A DNA stretch of 64,000 bases from Anticarsia gemmatalis (GCF_050436995.1 NC_134766.1:7192001-7256000), one strand, 5' to 3'. Positions 24,291 to 37,190 are shown, counted from the first letter of the stretch. Translations and numbers: made by a program. Notes: generated by a model not told the origin, from the letters alone.

Positions 24291-24407
24291 AATAAAAAAT
24301 ATATTTAAAAAAACTTGTGTAAAAATATAATGACTTATCTGTCACTTTTGACAGATTTATGGTTCCATGTTTTTAGTTTTTTAATTTTTGTAAAGGAGGT
24401 GGTAAAA
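24291..24407 (-). promoter_or_regulatory. 5' leader and putative promoter of the PSMA7-like gene
   Basis: Short AT-rich interval between the start codon and the SINE that begins near 24396. It contains a perfect 20-bp interrupted palindrome at 24337-24356 (arms ATCTGTCA and TGACAGAT, 4-base spacer), about 47 bp upstream of the ATG. No clear TATA box. Promoter function is inferred from position only. Confidence 0.4.
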
Positions 24408-24788
24408 CGAGGAGCTCGTGGCTTAGTTTACAACAGCCGCACGGATCGATCTCTGAGGTTAAGCTACGCTTGCCGAGGTTGTTCCGTGGATGGGTGACCA
24501 TCTTATACATATCGAGTTCCTCCGTGTTTCGGAAGGCACGTTAAATTGTGGGTCCCGGCTGTCATTTTCGAAGATCTTTGACAGTCGTTAACAGTAGTCA
24601 GAAGCTTGAAAGTCTGACAACCAGTCTTACCGAAGGGTATCGTGTTAGTACCCAAGTAACTGGGTTGTGAAGGTCAGATAGGCAGTCGCTCCATGTAAAA
24701 CACTGGTATCCAGCTGCATCCGGTGAGACTGGAAGCCGACTCCAACATAGTTTGGAACAAAGGCTAAGCGAATATATATATATATATA
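24396..24788 (+). mobile_element. 5S rRNA-derived SINE, tail type 2, full copy
   Basis: Bounded by the perfect 14-bp direct repeat TAATTTTTGTAAAG (24382-24395 and 24789-24802). The head holds GAGGTTAAGC and GATGGGTGACC, which match box A and the intermediate element of the 5S rRNA internal promoter. The body has CGGAAGGCACG and GGGTCCCGGCTGT, shared with the type-1 family. The 3' part (CTCCATGTAAAACACTGG ... GGAAGCCGACTCCAA) is specific to this type and ends in (TA)n. It sits just upstream of the PSMA7-like start, on the opposite strand. Confidence 0.85.
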
Positions 24789-24802
24789 TAATTTTTGTAA
24801 AG

Positions 24803-26239
24803 CAAAGGCATTAAATCATAGGATCTTTTTGCACTTTTTAACAACTTTATTAATTGGATTATGTTATAGTCGTGTTTATAGCCGTATAAATATCTGTCTA
24901 TAAATTAATTAAGAAATTGATTGCAATCTTGTTCTTTGAATTTGTTGTTGTAAAATTTCTAGGAAACTAGATTTTATGTTATATAGCCGGGACACCGTAA
25001 ATGCATTAAATTGAATATCTAAGATTAACGGGACTAGCTCGGGCTATTACTAAGAAGTACTTAAAAGAACCCATTGGCAGATGAAATCTACAAATCAAAT
25101 CTTGGCAAAATGGAAATCTATACAAGATTCTTCGTCTCCAAGATTCGCAACTGCTCAGTCACATATACATACATAGTAGAACAATTAATAAGGAATAACG
25201 TAACGTAACGTAAGCAAGTTAAACAGATAGAATTTGATCTAAACTAAGTTTGTATTAATTCTAAATCGAATGTCACTATATTAACTCAAGAATGTTCGCC
25301 TCCCAAAATAGCCACGACATTGCTTGCTGTCAGACACTCGCAATAACTCTCATACACTTGCTGACACCGCTAAATTCCTTACAAGATAATATGAGGACAT
25401 CGTCTTGACACTTTCGTGTAAACATTTAGAGAGAGACGTTAATGTCTGAGACTGATTGATTTTATTGCTGTAGAGCTTTTGAAGTGATATATTGAAGTGC
25501 AAAAAGGTACCGTGGATGAAATTATAGCGAATTAATTTAAGTTTTCATATGGAATGTTTGATTTAAGTTTGCGAGTCTAATAGCCATTTGTTTCACTGTT
25601 TTGATTAGTATAATCTATTATGTGGAGTAGGTTTAGTTGTTAATTTAAGGTATGGATGAATCGGTAAAATATTAATGTGACTGCAAACAGTTTCTAAAGA
25701 GCTATATTTAGGTATACGTTATAATTTATTTTACTGGAAATATTTTGCAAACTCTTCTTAAACTCTCTTGGCGTTGGCAGTCAATATAAACACACATCTT
25801 ACAACCATCATGATCCTTTATAAAAATTTTGGTACCACAACTTAAAAATAAACACAACCCTAACCTAACTGATATAGTGATTCTTTTCAGAGAGATAAAT
25901 ACAAAATAGTATAAAGCCTTTTCCTAAAGCCTTCATTACAAAATATATTTTACGAGTAGATCAAAATGTTCTTTGAGTTAAGGTGTGTTCTCGCCCTGTA
26001 ATACGATATGTAAAGAGTTAGATACAAATTCTAAGATGCGGCTTGTTTCATCACGTTCTCGTTGAAATATCTTTGTAAGTTGTCATTCATATTGGTGACT
26101 ATTCGTCATCGTTTGTGAATGTATCGGATATCAAATGTACCGACGGATCGAAACTACAATTATTTTTACGTGTAACAATTTTGTTAGTATTATAAGCTTT
26201 TGTCGTTTATTATCATTAAACGACAAAATCTAACAATAT
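24803..26239. other. No gene seen
   Basis: AT-rich non-coding DNA between the SINE and the foldback MITE. Tandem AACGT units at 25198-25214. Confidence 0.6.
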
Positions 26240-26355
26240 CCTGAGGTACATTTAGCGGCAGTTTATCTATTCAATAGCGTTTAAGGTTTAAGCTCATATA
26301 ATAATGACAGTTTGAATAGATAAACTACCGCTAAATGTGCCTCAGAAACCGGGCA
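26240..26355. mobile_element. 116-bp foldback MITE, copy 3
   Basis: CTGAGGTACATTTAGCGGC ... GATAAACTACCGCTAAATG and CCTCAGAAACCGGGC. The first ten or so bases of the left end are missing. Confidence 0.75.
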
Positions 26356-28028
26356 TAAGACGATACCATTGTTTCTATAGAAAGCCTTTAACTAGAACTG
26401 CTAAGTTTAATAATAATTAAAGTGAAAATGCTAGAAAATATGATTGTCCTGACAAAGGCGTGTAAAAAGCTTTGAAATAAACGAGAAAGTGAGGGAAAAT
26501 ATGATTTACTTAATGGAAAATGTCATACTTCTCTGTCGCGTTCCTTGTCTAGGGAATGGTAAAGTAATTGGATTCTAAACAGCTCAGTTTCTAGTGTGGT
26601 TTTTCAATTTAATTTCCATTTGACTGCAAAAGTGACGAGAAAGATTTAATTTTTTCCTATAATTTAATAAAGGCCTTAAATAAATAATGTGACGTTATTA
26701 CATCTAATTGTTAGTCTATAGGAATATTTTGTAACTTCGCCTACAATTTACCAAAATTTCTGAAGATTTTTACCGTCCTGTTATTCTCATCTTATTAGAC
26801 TACAGCTACATTATTGTAAGTAATGTCCTATAAAAACGTCTTGCGGTCAACAAACCAAAATTTAACACTTTAATCAAGTATTTTTTACTAGACTAGAATA
26901 TTACACATATTTCTTCGAATCACAAGCATTCTGTCCACAAGTTATTCACTTTGCCAAGGTTAATCACATAAATACATCGTGAACCATTTTAAGTATGGCG
27001 TCTCGTACCAAAACTAGTTTATTATCCGAATTAGTATTAGCAGTCGCATTTTAGAAGATATTTATTGTCCACTTGATTTTATTCGGGAGTTGTTTTGATA
27101 AAATATAAATGATACTTGCTTTTTGCGTACACTTAGTTTAAATTTTTTAAAGTGAGTATAATATAAATTAATCCATTACCTACTTACCCATTGCTGAAAA
27201 AGGTTTTCTTTCAAAAAATTCGCGATTTTTTATGTATGAATGTTGCATGAAATTCCTTTCATAACCTGCGTTAGTAATAGCTTTACTTATTGAACATGTT
27301 TAAATCCCAAGCATGACCGAAGCTCTTAAGCACTGGACTTGACTAATGACAGTAACCCACATAGCATTTTTCCACTATTTCATTTTGGGATTCACAAATG
27401 CTTGCATGTATGTATTATTCATACTGCGGTGTGCTTTTGCTTGCCAAGTTTCTTACAAGGATGGGATTTTATGAACTTCTGTTCCGTAGTCCAAATTTTG
27501 TATAGTATTTTTGTATAAATGTATTTTGGATTAGGTATTTTATAGGACAGATTGTGCATTCAAATTAATTAGAAGAATTTTTATAAAATAAGACTTGCTG
27601 AAATCCTGAAAGAAAGTTTGAAGTCCTCAAGTGTAATTCGTTCAGATGATATTGCAGTTGACTGATTGCATTGCAAGGTGTTTGGTTATTATAAAACATT
27701 GAAATATCAATACTAAGATGCAATCATAATGTACGCTATTCCCTTAGGAATAGAACCTACGAACCCAAACAAAAGTAATCTTATGTCTATTTCCGGACTT
27801 TTTAGACACTGGACTCCTTTGTCAAAATGTAGTTCCAGTTACGTTCTCTAGATGTCATTGCACGCATGTTTTTTTTCAAACCATTCAACGGTCGTTGCAA
27901 AAGAGAGCTATCTCTTGAAACACAAATAAAGGTGAAATTCCATAATCTTTAAGGAATGCATTCATGAGTAATTTATCATACAATACATCAATGTTTCGTT
28001 ATCAGTATAGATAACAGATAACGTAGGC
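26356..28028. other. No gene seen
   Basis: AT-rich; a weak GGATGGGATTTTATGAACTT tract near 27460 belongs to the GGTCTCTGCCTAC repeat class. Confidence 0.55.
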
Positions 28029-28168
28029 TTGCTATACAGGTATTCGGTTCGGCATTTTCGATTTGGCAGTATTTATCGAACAACAAAACTGAATCGAAGC
28101 AATTACTGCAGTTGTTCGGTTTGTGCCGATGGGGTAGTTCATACGGGTCCGATTGTCACAATTCGGTT

Positions 28169-28231
28169 GAAGCATTGCCGCTGCAAACGCTCAATGCTTC
28201 GTCCAACAGAACTAGTTTGTTCGCTAGTTCT
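28169..28231. repeat. Two adjacent perfect hairpins
   Basis: Hairpin 1: GAAGCATTG (28169-28177) with CAATGCTTC (28192-28200). Hairpin 2: AGAACTAG (28208-28215) with CTAGTTCT (28224-28231). A third interrupted palindrome, CGAACATG/CATGTTCG, is at 28420-28443. The surrounding 28029-28240 is GC-richer than its neighbours. Confidence 0.6.
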
Positions 28232-28815
28232 ATGAACGAGTTTACAAAGGCTACTTATTGTATAATTTGTAATAGGATATAGTTTAGTTATTTTCAAGTA
28301 TAGTATTATTGTACCTAATTAATTCATAATTAAAGTGTAACTTCACGTAACTATGAATACATACATAAATTTCAAATCTATTACCATTCAGGCGCGGCGA
28401 TGTCAAATGGCATTTTTCCCGAACATGCATCTGCACATGTTCGATTTTACCACTTGATTTTACCGTTTAATGCTGATCCATATGTGTGTAGCAAGCCTTA
28501 CAAACATACAAATATTTGAACCGCCAGGTTATCGATGTTCAATGCGTGTCTTTAACGATTATGTCACTCTGATAGTGCATTGATAATGCGAATATGATGT
28601 CATATTAATATGGGTCATTTGCTTTTGAGAATTTTATTTATCACAGTATTAACGTTAAATTTGGGGTGGTATGATGTGTGGTAGTTAGCTTAATAAATAA
28701 TCTCATATAACACCTGTTGTTACTTTAAATTTCTGTCGAATTTGTTTTAATATTTTCGGGGATTTTCTGGCCATTTCTTGATATATATAGCATATAGTCT
28801 CCTATGTTATTTAAT

Positions 28816-29063
28816 TTTGACGCCCATAGCCAGTTGCGCTCACCGGTCGGTAAACGATCTGAGGGTTAAGCAACCGTTGGCGCGGTCATTCCATAGATGG
28901 GTGACCGCATAGAGGTATTTGAGCAGGGCGTCTCCGTGCTTCGGAGGGCACGTAAAAAGTCGGTCTACTAAGATAACGGTCGTTAAGCCATGTTAAAGGC
29001 CTCTCGGGCGGCTTGAACAACTTTGACACTAGGTTGACCACTAACCATACCACAAACTAAAAA
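28816..29063 (+). mobile_element. 5S rRNA-derived SINE, tail type 1, full copy
   Basis: Flanked by perfect CTATGTTATTTAAT (28802-28815 and 29064-29077). The head reads GGGTTAAGCAACCGTTGGCG then ATAGATGGGTGACCGC, parallel to the insect 5S rRNA segment containing box A, the intermediate element and box C. The body (CTTCGGAGGGCACG, AAGTCGG) lacks a few bases of the CCCGGCTGTTGTC block. The tail is CTTGAACAACTTTGACAC, then AGGTTGACCACTAACCATAC. Confidence 0.85.
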
Positions 29064-29876
29064 CTATGTTATTTAATGACAGTGTAGTCGTTTTAATTTG
29101 GTAAAAAATTAAGCAGTCTTTTTTAATATTTTTAAAAAAAGTAGAGCAAAAAGAAACAGAAGTGTGGCCTTTATTCAGCAGTATTTGACTGCCTGCTATT
29201 ATGTGTATATTTTTAAATACAATCTGAAACATAGCTTTTAGACTACCTACTAATAGCATTTCAATCCATGGCGACGGCAGTACATTACATACTTTTCTAA
29301 GCATTTTTTTTAAACTTAGGCCCTCAATCTACATATGACATAACAGTTAAAATTTAACAACAATATATGTAATTCATTACAAGATTTCAACAAGTTTTTT
29401 TGTGCATATCAAAACAAGATCTCAAGCCTACTCAATTCTTAATGAGTAGTACTTATGACGTCACTTATTTACTCTGCCCGTCCTTCCGCGTGTGCCCTTA
29501 CACGCCGTGAAGTTATTTACTAACCGTGGGCGCAGTGGGGGCGAGTTACCTAATACGCAGGTTTGATGCCCAGTTGATGTCATCGATTCAAATGAGCTCA
29601 TTGGTATTAAGATATTGTTTTTGGAGTGATTGTAAATCTTTTTTTATTGATTTATTTTGATTGATGTGTTGCTAAGATGAAAGATTTATTGGTTATCGTA
29701 AATATTTATACAGAAAAATCTATTTTTCTCCTTCATCCAAATTGGTGCAAAGTACCTACGTGAAGAATGCTTCTATAGGGCGATTGGACTTTTTAGTGTA
29801 TAGTGCTTTTGAATTCGATTCACTTACACTAATTCGTTGCAAGTTTCAACTGAAATCCTACAATTGTAGTCGAAAT

Positions 29877-30001
29877 CAAAATCATTTATTCATTTAGGTC
29901 AAATGCTGACACTTATGTAAGTCAATGATACAGAGAGTGGATTTACCGCCAGTTCAAAAGGCAGGGCCAATAAGAAGAGCTGGCAGAAAGCTCTAGTGAA
30001 A
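29877..30001. repeat. Lepidopteran dispersed repeat (PolyPhase ACCGCCAGTTC type)
   Basis: AAATCATTTATTCATTTAGG, GATTTACCGCCAGTTCAAAA-like tract and GAAGAGCTGGCAGAAAGCTC are landmarks of a very common moth and butterfly repeat, from memory. The relation to a reversed tail at 37045-37190 (TTTCTTGCCGTTTCTTCTCA ... GGAATTTGAATTTGA) is inference. Confidence 0.5.
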
Positions 30002-31185
30002 CTCAAAATCTTGAAATATAAAACCTTATCTATCTTTAGTTACTGTAAGTTTGCAAGGCAAACCTACACAACTACTCTATTTTAACTTGCCACTAGGAAA
30101 AAGCCTACATATTTATCGATTAATCGACGTTTGATACCCTAATCGGAAATCCACAGAAAACCTATCAATGAACGCCCAAGCAGAAGCCGTACAAAAAATC
30201 AAACCGTTCTTCCATCACCATTACTTCCGATCGACAAAAACGCTTGCCCGTTAGTCATTCAATCTTTAGTTTTTGCTCACTAATCTCCTATATAAGGTCG
30301 CCAGGTGACCAGTTATATTATTGGTGACGACTGTGATATATATAGATCATTTGTCAAATGTTTTTGTTGAACTACCCACTGCTCTTTGCTGTACAGTCAC
30401 TTCGACGTCGAATGAAATGGGTTGTGGTTTAAAGATTTAGGTAATTTTACTCGAATATACTAAGTGCGTTATAAAAATTGTTGTGGAATGCTTTTGCTAC
30501 TTTAAAAATATGTGCGTAATAGGTAGTTTCACTTTGCTTGAAGTATATTTTGAATTCAATATTTTACGCCGCGAACTTATTGTTCTTAACCAAACAAGTT
30601 ATCAATCCGAAAAAGCCCTCGAAAGAAAATATTTTGCATTGCTTTTCGGATAACAGATTTCGTAATTTACAGATCATACCATATTAAACCTAATACATCA
30701 ATTATTGGATAAAATCCCGGATTGTCCATTTTCTAACGAGTTTCATACGGTTAAGTCATTTAAGTACTCTTTACCTTTTCAAGATAGCTTTTAATATAAA
30801 CGAGGCATAGCAACTGACCTACACCAAAATAGTCCCAATAATTTCAAACTCCTGAGTCTCAAATGCCAAAGCAACTGACCTACGTCTTTAAACTATCGTA
30901 ACCAATCTAACCGGATGTGTTCCCAAAAACAATCCGCCAACCCTAATCATCTATCGTAGTTAGCTAATTGAAATAACGGTCGTGTTTAGACAGTAGTCGT
31001 TTTATTCTGTTGCTTGTCTTTTTGTTTTCACTTTCATATATGTCGACTTTTTGTCCGTACGTCTGTTGGTTTTAATTTAAATTGTAGTTTAACTGTTAAT
31101 GAAGTTTGTACCGTTTGTTACGATAGTTTAGTATAGGCAGGTTTAATAAAATGAAATATTTTAATGGAACGGTTCTTTATGAGTT
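30002..31185. other. No gene seen
   Basis: AT-rich non-coding DNA, no frames or repeats I recognise. Confidence 0.55.
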
Positions 31186-31472
31186 CATAAATTTAGCACA
31201 TTACTATCCCAATCTTAAGCAAGAGCCTCCTCCCGGAATGAGGGACGGGCTAGCTCTCTAGACGGCCTAGACAACTCCCTCACTAAGATTTTTTTCGTGT
31301 GGCGGGGACTTTTACAAACATACAAACAACGAACACAGAGTACAACCACACCCGAAACAACAAGTTGTGGATCGCACAAATAATAGTTCCATGTGGGAAT
31401 CGAACCCACGACCTCCCGACGCAATAGTAGCGGCGTGGCAACCTTAACCACTGCGATACGGAGGCAGTCAGT
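31186..31472 (-). mobile_element. tRNA-derived SINE with composite tail
   Basis: Minus-strand copy: GGAATCGAACCCACGACC (B box, reverse) and TTAACCACTGCGATACGGAG (A box, reverse). The tail at 31186-31260 (TTTAGCACATTACTATCCC, CTCCTCCCGGAATGAGGGA) matches the tail of the 9.4 kb copy. The open frame over it is incidental. Confidence 0.8.
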
Positions 31473-31892
31473 CATTTAACATTATAAAATATTTTGCATT
31501 TCCCTAAACCTACACTCCTACGGCATCCGGTAACATTTTACTTATATTTAACTCAACATATCCACAACCTTGGACGCCCACTGAAAGGAAACGCTATTCT
31601 TATTTCAATGAATAATTCATTAAAAAATGTTAGAATAAATCTAAGACCTAGGTCTTGTGATAAAGTAATCTAGATATAATTAAGTGTGTTATTCTGTACA
31701 TGTTCAGAATATATCAATAACACTTCGTACATATGCCAATGGAATAATTAAATGAGTACACTTGGGTACTAGAGTTTTAGCTGTAATATTATTTATTATT
31801 TATTTATAGCGCGTATAGTCATTTTTTAGTTAAGCAAAATTTTCGAAATTTACCTGATCATAATTTTTTTTTAATGTTATTTCATACATACA

Positions 31893-32117
31893 CTAGACAT
31901 AAGAGAGAAAAGGTCATAATTTTCCCCGTTTTTGTAACATTTTTTACTGTTACCATGCTCCTATTGGTCGTAGCGTGATGATAGCCTATAGCCTTCCTCG
32001 ATAAATGGGCTATCTAACATTAAAATAATTTTTCAAATCGGACCAGTAGTTCCTTAGATTAGCGCGTTCAAACAAACAAACAAACAAACTCTTCAGTTTT
32101 ATAATATAAGTATAGAT
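31893..32117 (+). mobile_element. CTAGCTGACCCGCG element, 5'-truncated
   Basis: From ACATAAGAGAGAAAAGGTC through TTTTCCCCGTTTTTGTAAC, CCTCGATAAATGGGCTATC and (CAAA)n to TTATAATATAAGTATAGATT. Confidence 0.78.
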
Positions 32118-33771
32118 TCTTGATAATGTGATTTTACAATTTCATATAATTAACGGGCTTTGGACCATTCGTTTCTTTAGTTTATTTTTCTGTCTATCTA
32201 TTACGCTTTTACTTCCAAACTATATCGATTTGGATGAAATTGGTAATATGATACATACTGTCCAGACCAAAGACATATTTGCTCAAAAAGATCCAAGCAT
32301 GTGAAATCATAAACAAAATAATATTGCCCGCGTGCCATAAACAGATTCTTTTTCCATCCTTGCGAAATATCTCTGTATCTTCACTTGACCTACAAACAAA
32401 ACTCATCAGCCCATCAACACCTTATTTCCATACTATCAAAATAAAAGTTAACAATTATAAACCTGAAATAAAGGGCAGGCGGACACCTGCAGTACCTTGC
32501 ATGTCGTTATCACTAACAGCTGACAGATCTTATCAGTTACTTTAATTTGTAATACGCACCTGTTTTTATCGTCTTGCATTTTGGTGGGGTAAATGCAATG
32601 CGCTTTTTGTATAGCTGTAAAAAAGGTTAGGCAGGCCAGAGTATTCCCAAGTTACGATATGTACAAATTTCTTTTTCGTTTTTAATATTTGTACATGTTT
32701 TCACACACATTTTATATTTGACGATTGACGAGGGCAGAGTTTTGGATGCAGAGATAAACATTTTTTTTAAATCTTAAGTTCATAATGCATACTTGAAACG
32801 CATATTTGTAGAAATTTGCAGTTTAGCTGTCATTTGATGAGTTTCATAAATCATTGTATTGTTTATCATTAAGGACATTGCACGTTAAGCTGAGTTTCCT
32901 ACGTAAAAAGTTTGAAGCAATATAAATTCTTTGATCGCTTTCTATAAACTACATGAAACTTTTCAATCGTTGAATAGGAAATAACTGCGCGCTAAGTATC
33001 CTGAATCATCAATATTATTTTGCAATCCCATGTCACACAAAGACCATTTCCACAGGTGTGAATACAAAAGTAAACTATATCAATCAATACTATTAATTAC
33101 ATAATAATCAAGCATTCTGTCCGCAACAGTATCGTCTCATTAAATCAGCGAACATGTAACACCCTTTGTTATATTCAAGTTTATTGAAACTAGGCGAGAA
33201 CGTGTGGGATGTCAACCTATGTCTCTTTGTCTAAGCTAGACTGGCATTGTTCCAGGTTATTGTTTATAGAACAGCTGACAGGCTAGGACATTAATCTGAT
33301 TGGTGATAGACGGGTAGATGGAATTATTGCAGAGTTAAGTGTGATACATACTAATATTTACACTTGAAGGCAAATCCAAGAACTGATTGTAAAGAAAAAT
33401 TACCTGATAAATCGACACTTAGTCTAAGGTCTACTAGGACTGGTTATTGGGCGTTGAAGCGGCTCAAAATGCTTAATTTATAAAACATTAATATACCTAC
33501 ATAGCTGAATGATAGAAAAGAAGTGTGGGATCGAATATTTTAAGAAAAACTAACACGAAACATGTAAAAGTATCTTCTAGTTACTGGGTTTTTCGCCTGA
33601 TATATTCCATTAAGGTATATTCTTTGGTGAACTAAGTAGACCACCTCACGTCTAGATAGCACAGATATGTAACAGAGTAGTAAACGTATATAAGAGACCA
33701 CATGTCTGTATGACCAGAACTAATTGTCAGCATGCAAACTTAAAAACCATAATTATAAGTAACTAGCTGAC
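32118..33771. other. Non-coding; possible repeat relic
   Basis: 32465-32540 (GGCAGGCGGACACCTGCAG, ATGTCGTTATCAC, GCTGACAGATCTTATCAG) looks like a repeat end. The 88-codon frame over it has no family signal. Confidence 0.45.
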
Positions 33772-34016
33772 CCGCGCAACTTCGCTTGCGTCACATAAGA
33801 GAATCATAATTTTCCCCGTTTTTGTAACATTTTTCACTGGTACTCTGCTCCTATTGGTCGTAGCGTGATGATTTATAGCCTATAGCCTTCCTCGATAATT
33901 GGGCTAACTAACACTGAAAGACTTTTTTCGAATCGGACCAGTAGTTCCTGAAATTAGCGCGTTCAAACAGACAATGAAACAAACAAACTTTTCAGTTTTA
34001 TAATATAAGTATAGAT
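33772..34016 (+). mobile_element. CTAGCTGACCCGCG short interspersed element, full copy
   Basis: Begins CTAGCTGACCCGCGCAACTT and CGCTTGCGTCACATAAGAG, continues TTTTCCCCGTTTTTGTAAC, TATAGCCTATAGCCTTCCTC, GACCAGTAGTTCC, a CAAA-repeat, and ends TTTATAATATAAGTATAGAT. This family recurs eight times in the window; I do not recognise its name with certainty. No coding capacity. Confidence 0.82.
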
Positions 34017-37000
34017 TTCTACACAATAAACTAAGTAACCTCTAATAAAATCAAATAGAAACATTCTTCAACCAATAAGTATTACCTACTAAGTATTGCC
34101 TCGCGTTGTCAACCGCCTATTTTAGTTCAATTTCTTAACGAGCATGCTAATCGACTGGAAATTCCATTTATTTCTATATCTCCATTATAATGAGACAATA
34201 TATATGCCAAATTACATACAAACAACTAATAAAACATGATGCCTGTATATGGAGCGCTGGAAAATATTCTATACATGATAACTGGCTCATTCATGTAGGG
34301 TTTGGACTGTGCTAACGCTTTTACTAACGCTAACTGTTTGCCATCTCATTCTCTAATGAATGCATGTAACATTAAATGTATATGGACTTTACTTTGTATA
34401 ATTGCATTTAATAGGGAACACTTGAGTATGAATGAATTACATATTATGGTGAGAAAAATACTACAATTCGTTTTAACGTTTTTCTCTGTTCTCTTTGTTA
34501 CGGCGTAGCTCCTTTTAAAAACATCGTCACGCTATAGTTTTAGGGCTGTAAATATGTCCAAAAGTGTCCTATTAAGAAGATTATCGTGCTTTTTGTTTTA
34601 ATAAAAACAGTTTTTGATTGCAATATTTGTAAAGTTACCATCAATAATCTTAGCAACATTATTAAAGTAAGCCGCAAACAGTAAGCCTAATAAAAACACA
34701 CCCCACGGTCGGAAAACTGCACCATATTCGGTTGGCATTGTCGCTCGCCCACGAGTTGCCTACGCGGTCCTAAGCACCTTAATTGTGTTGTTGATGACAT
34801 TCCTATGTGTTACTTGCGTTGCTTAGTAACTTGACAGATGGGCTCTTTGTACCTTGCAAAGACCTTACATCGTTATGGTGCCTTATTACTGTCTTAGAAG
34901 CTTGTTGTCTTGATCTACATAGTTTTCAGCCCTTAGTAGAAAAACCTAATACGTTTTTCCTCTACAAGCGTAGCAGGGAATCCTTTTGCGCTCTTTACAT
35001 CGTTAATTTTCTCTTTTTCTTTATTTGGAGTCTTTCATATAATGGGAAAAAGTAAGTAAAATAAGCTGGTCATTTGTATATTTGACAACAGCATACACAA
35101 ATTTATCATCTCATCCATCATATACTAAATCGCCTGTTTTTTTCTAAAGGTTTATGGTGAAAACCTTTAGATCGATTTATTGTTAAAACAGTAAATTCAG
35201 TGTTAATCGAGACTGTTCCTTTTGTCAGCCATAATATTCCCAAGCTCTGACCTGCAACTTAAAAGAAAAAAAACTAATCTAGGTTACATCAAATACTTAC
35301 TAAGCTGCTTTAAAAAATATTTACGTATAGATAAGACCACCAGCTCTGGAAATAACTCGCCTAAGTTAATGCCAAGTTTTCTGAAGATATTTTAACTCAA
35401 CAGATCAATTAACGATCAATGAACTTGTCTTCAGCTCCAAAATGCCTATTTAGACCTCGTCTCTCCTTTCTGGAATGTTCTTTTATGGTCCACGTGGGTA
35501 GAGGAACTTTACATAAGTTTGCTACATTTTGAACATTTGATCTTGTAATAGACTTATTGAGAGGCAGTTAGTATTATTTTGATTTGTAGTTGAAGATATT
35601 TATGGAATGACTTTAAATGCTATTTTAAGAGTTTAGAGATGGTAGACATTTTGTAGGTAGATTGGTCTTAAATTATTCTTCTTCTTGATATTTGATGGAT
35701 AAAGTATAGGTTTCCTATGTAATGTTAAGTCCCATATTAAATTTCCAATTAATACTTTAGAAAATAAACTATTACCCTGCTATTCTTTTTAGATCGGGTT
35801 GGTAATATTGACGCAAAAGAAGATTTTGGTTTATCCATAAAATCCTAGCCATAAATAAACTTTGGCATCTTTAATAAAAATATGGATTCTATACATTTAG
35901 CGAATTACATTTTGGTCGTCCAGAAGTTAACTTTGACATACAAAGATACTGAAAATAGCTCTTAGATTTCGAAACAGTGATATAAATAGTAAACCGACAT
36001 TACTTGTGTATCAGTGAGTTGCTTATTCATAGCATATAATCATAGCACAGGATGCTGGGTCATATATCTCAGTGTTATATCATCTCTTACGCATCATCGT
36101 TGAGAACTCCCACGCTTTGCTGTGCGATTTACTTGTGCGGTTATTTGTAGTTTACTTCTATATTCTATATTATATTATCGAAGACTAGGTGATTGAAGAT
36201 GAGCTGGCGTTGCCTTTGGTTTAATAAAATTAGTCTACTTAAAGAGAAATTTACTTCACACACAAATTAATTACTGACATATCACCATTTTCAGCATCTG
36301 GATAACTGACGGGTCAATGTGAAATTTTGACAGAAGGAAAATCTTCTTTAAGGGTTGTAGTTCAAATAAAACATAACATTTTGTTGCGTAACATAATTGT
36401 GCCTTATGTTACCTTACCTTGTTGTTTGTTGCTGGATATAATTACTTTTTTGCACAAGAATCAACAATATAGAATTTTGTAAACTGCGGGAAAATATATT
36501 TTGGAAATTGTTGCATATAAGAGAGACGAGGATCTTCTTATCATCCGTCAAGATATGGTCATATCTACTTTATGTCTAATTCATTTTAACTCTTTAACCA
36601 TAGGCGCAATACTATACACGCAATGTACTCCGCAACAATATAAGCACAACCAGTACTAAACACGCAACGTATAAAGCATCAGGTGCATGTACGTTTGCTT
36701 GCACTTGCGGTTTCTGTGTAAACGTGTAGTGCAGTATTTGTGGCTGTCGGTAATGACTTGCCGCTAAATATGGACCGCTTCCTGTATGGGTTTTCAGTTT
36801 AGCATAGTATTTGTAATGTTTAGCTATTGGTTTTGTAAGAGCGACTTTTAATCGCCAGGTAACATTCAAATTTGAAAAACAAAAATGTTTTAAAAAAATG
36901 TGGAAAGGTGTATATGCTAACAATGTGTGAAGAGGAACATCGTAAGGTTAATTTAAGCCCTTTTTTTTAAGGAATTGGTTTAATTCAGTTTACGCTGGTT

Positions 37001-37044
37001 TCTTTAAAGTTAAGAAGGGAACTTGTAGATACAAAGTAGAAGGA
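34017..37044. other. No supported gene
   Basis: Mostly AT-rich. 34700-34780 is GC-richer. A 103-codon minus frame at 36612-36923 ends in a hydrophobic run (ALYVACLVLVVLILL) but lacks splice or promoter support, so I do not call it. Confidence 0.45.
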
Positions 37045-37190
37045 TTAAGCCGTGAAGCCGTGAGTTTCTTGCCGTTTCTTCTCACGAGCAACCAGCTTTC
37101 TCGAAACGGACAAAAAAATACAATATACTGACTGTTTCAAATACTTAGTAAAAAATTTACGAAATAAAGAATATTTGGAATTTGAATTTG
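37045..37190. repeat. Dispersed repeat ending in GAATTTGAATTTGA
   Basis: AGTTTCTTGCCGTTTCTTCT at the left and TATTTGGAATTTGAATTTGA at the right; a small piece of the same left end is at 12672-12695. Resembles a non-LTR retrotransposon 3' end. Confidence 0.5.

Noticed and set aside
28840..28920. 5S rRNA gene
   Set aside because: Only internal-promoter segments match 5S rRNA; the terminal stem does not form and the unit is flanked by target duplications, so it is a SINE.
31215..31475. 86-codon minus frame
   Set aside because: It is translated SINE sequence (tRNA-like head and tail).
36612..36923. 103-codon minus frame with a hydrophobic end
   Set aside because: No splice, promoter or family support; could be chance.
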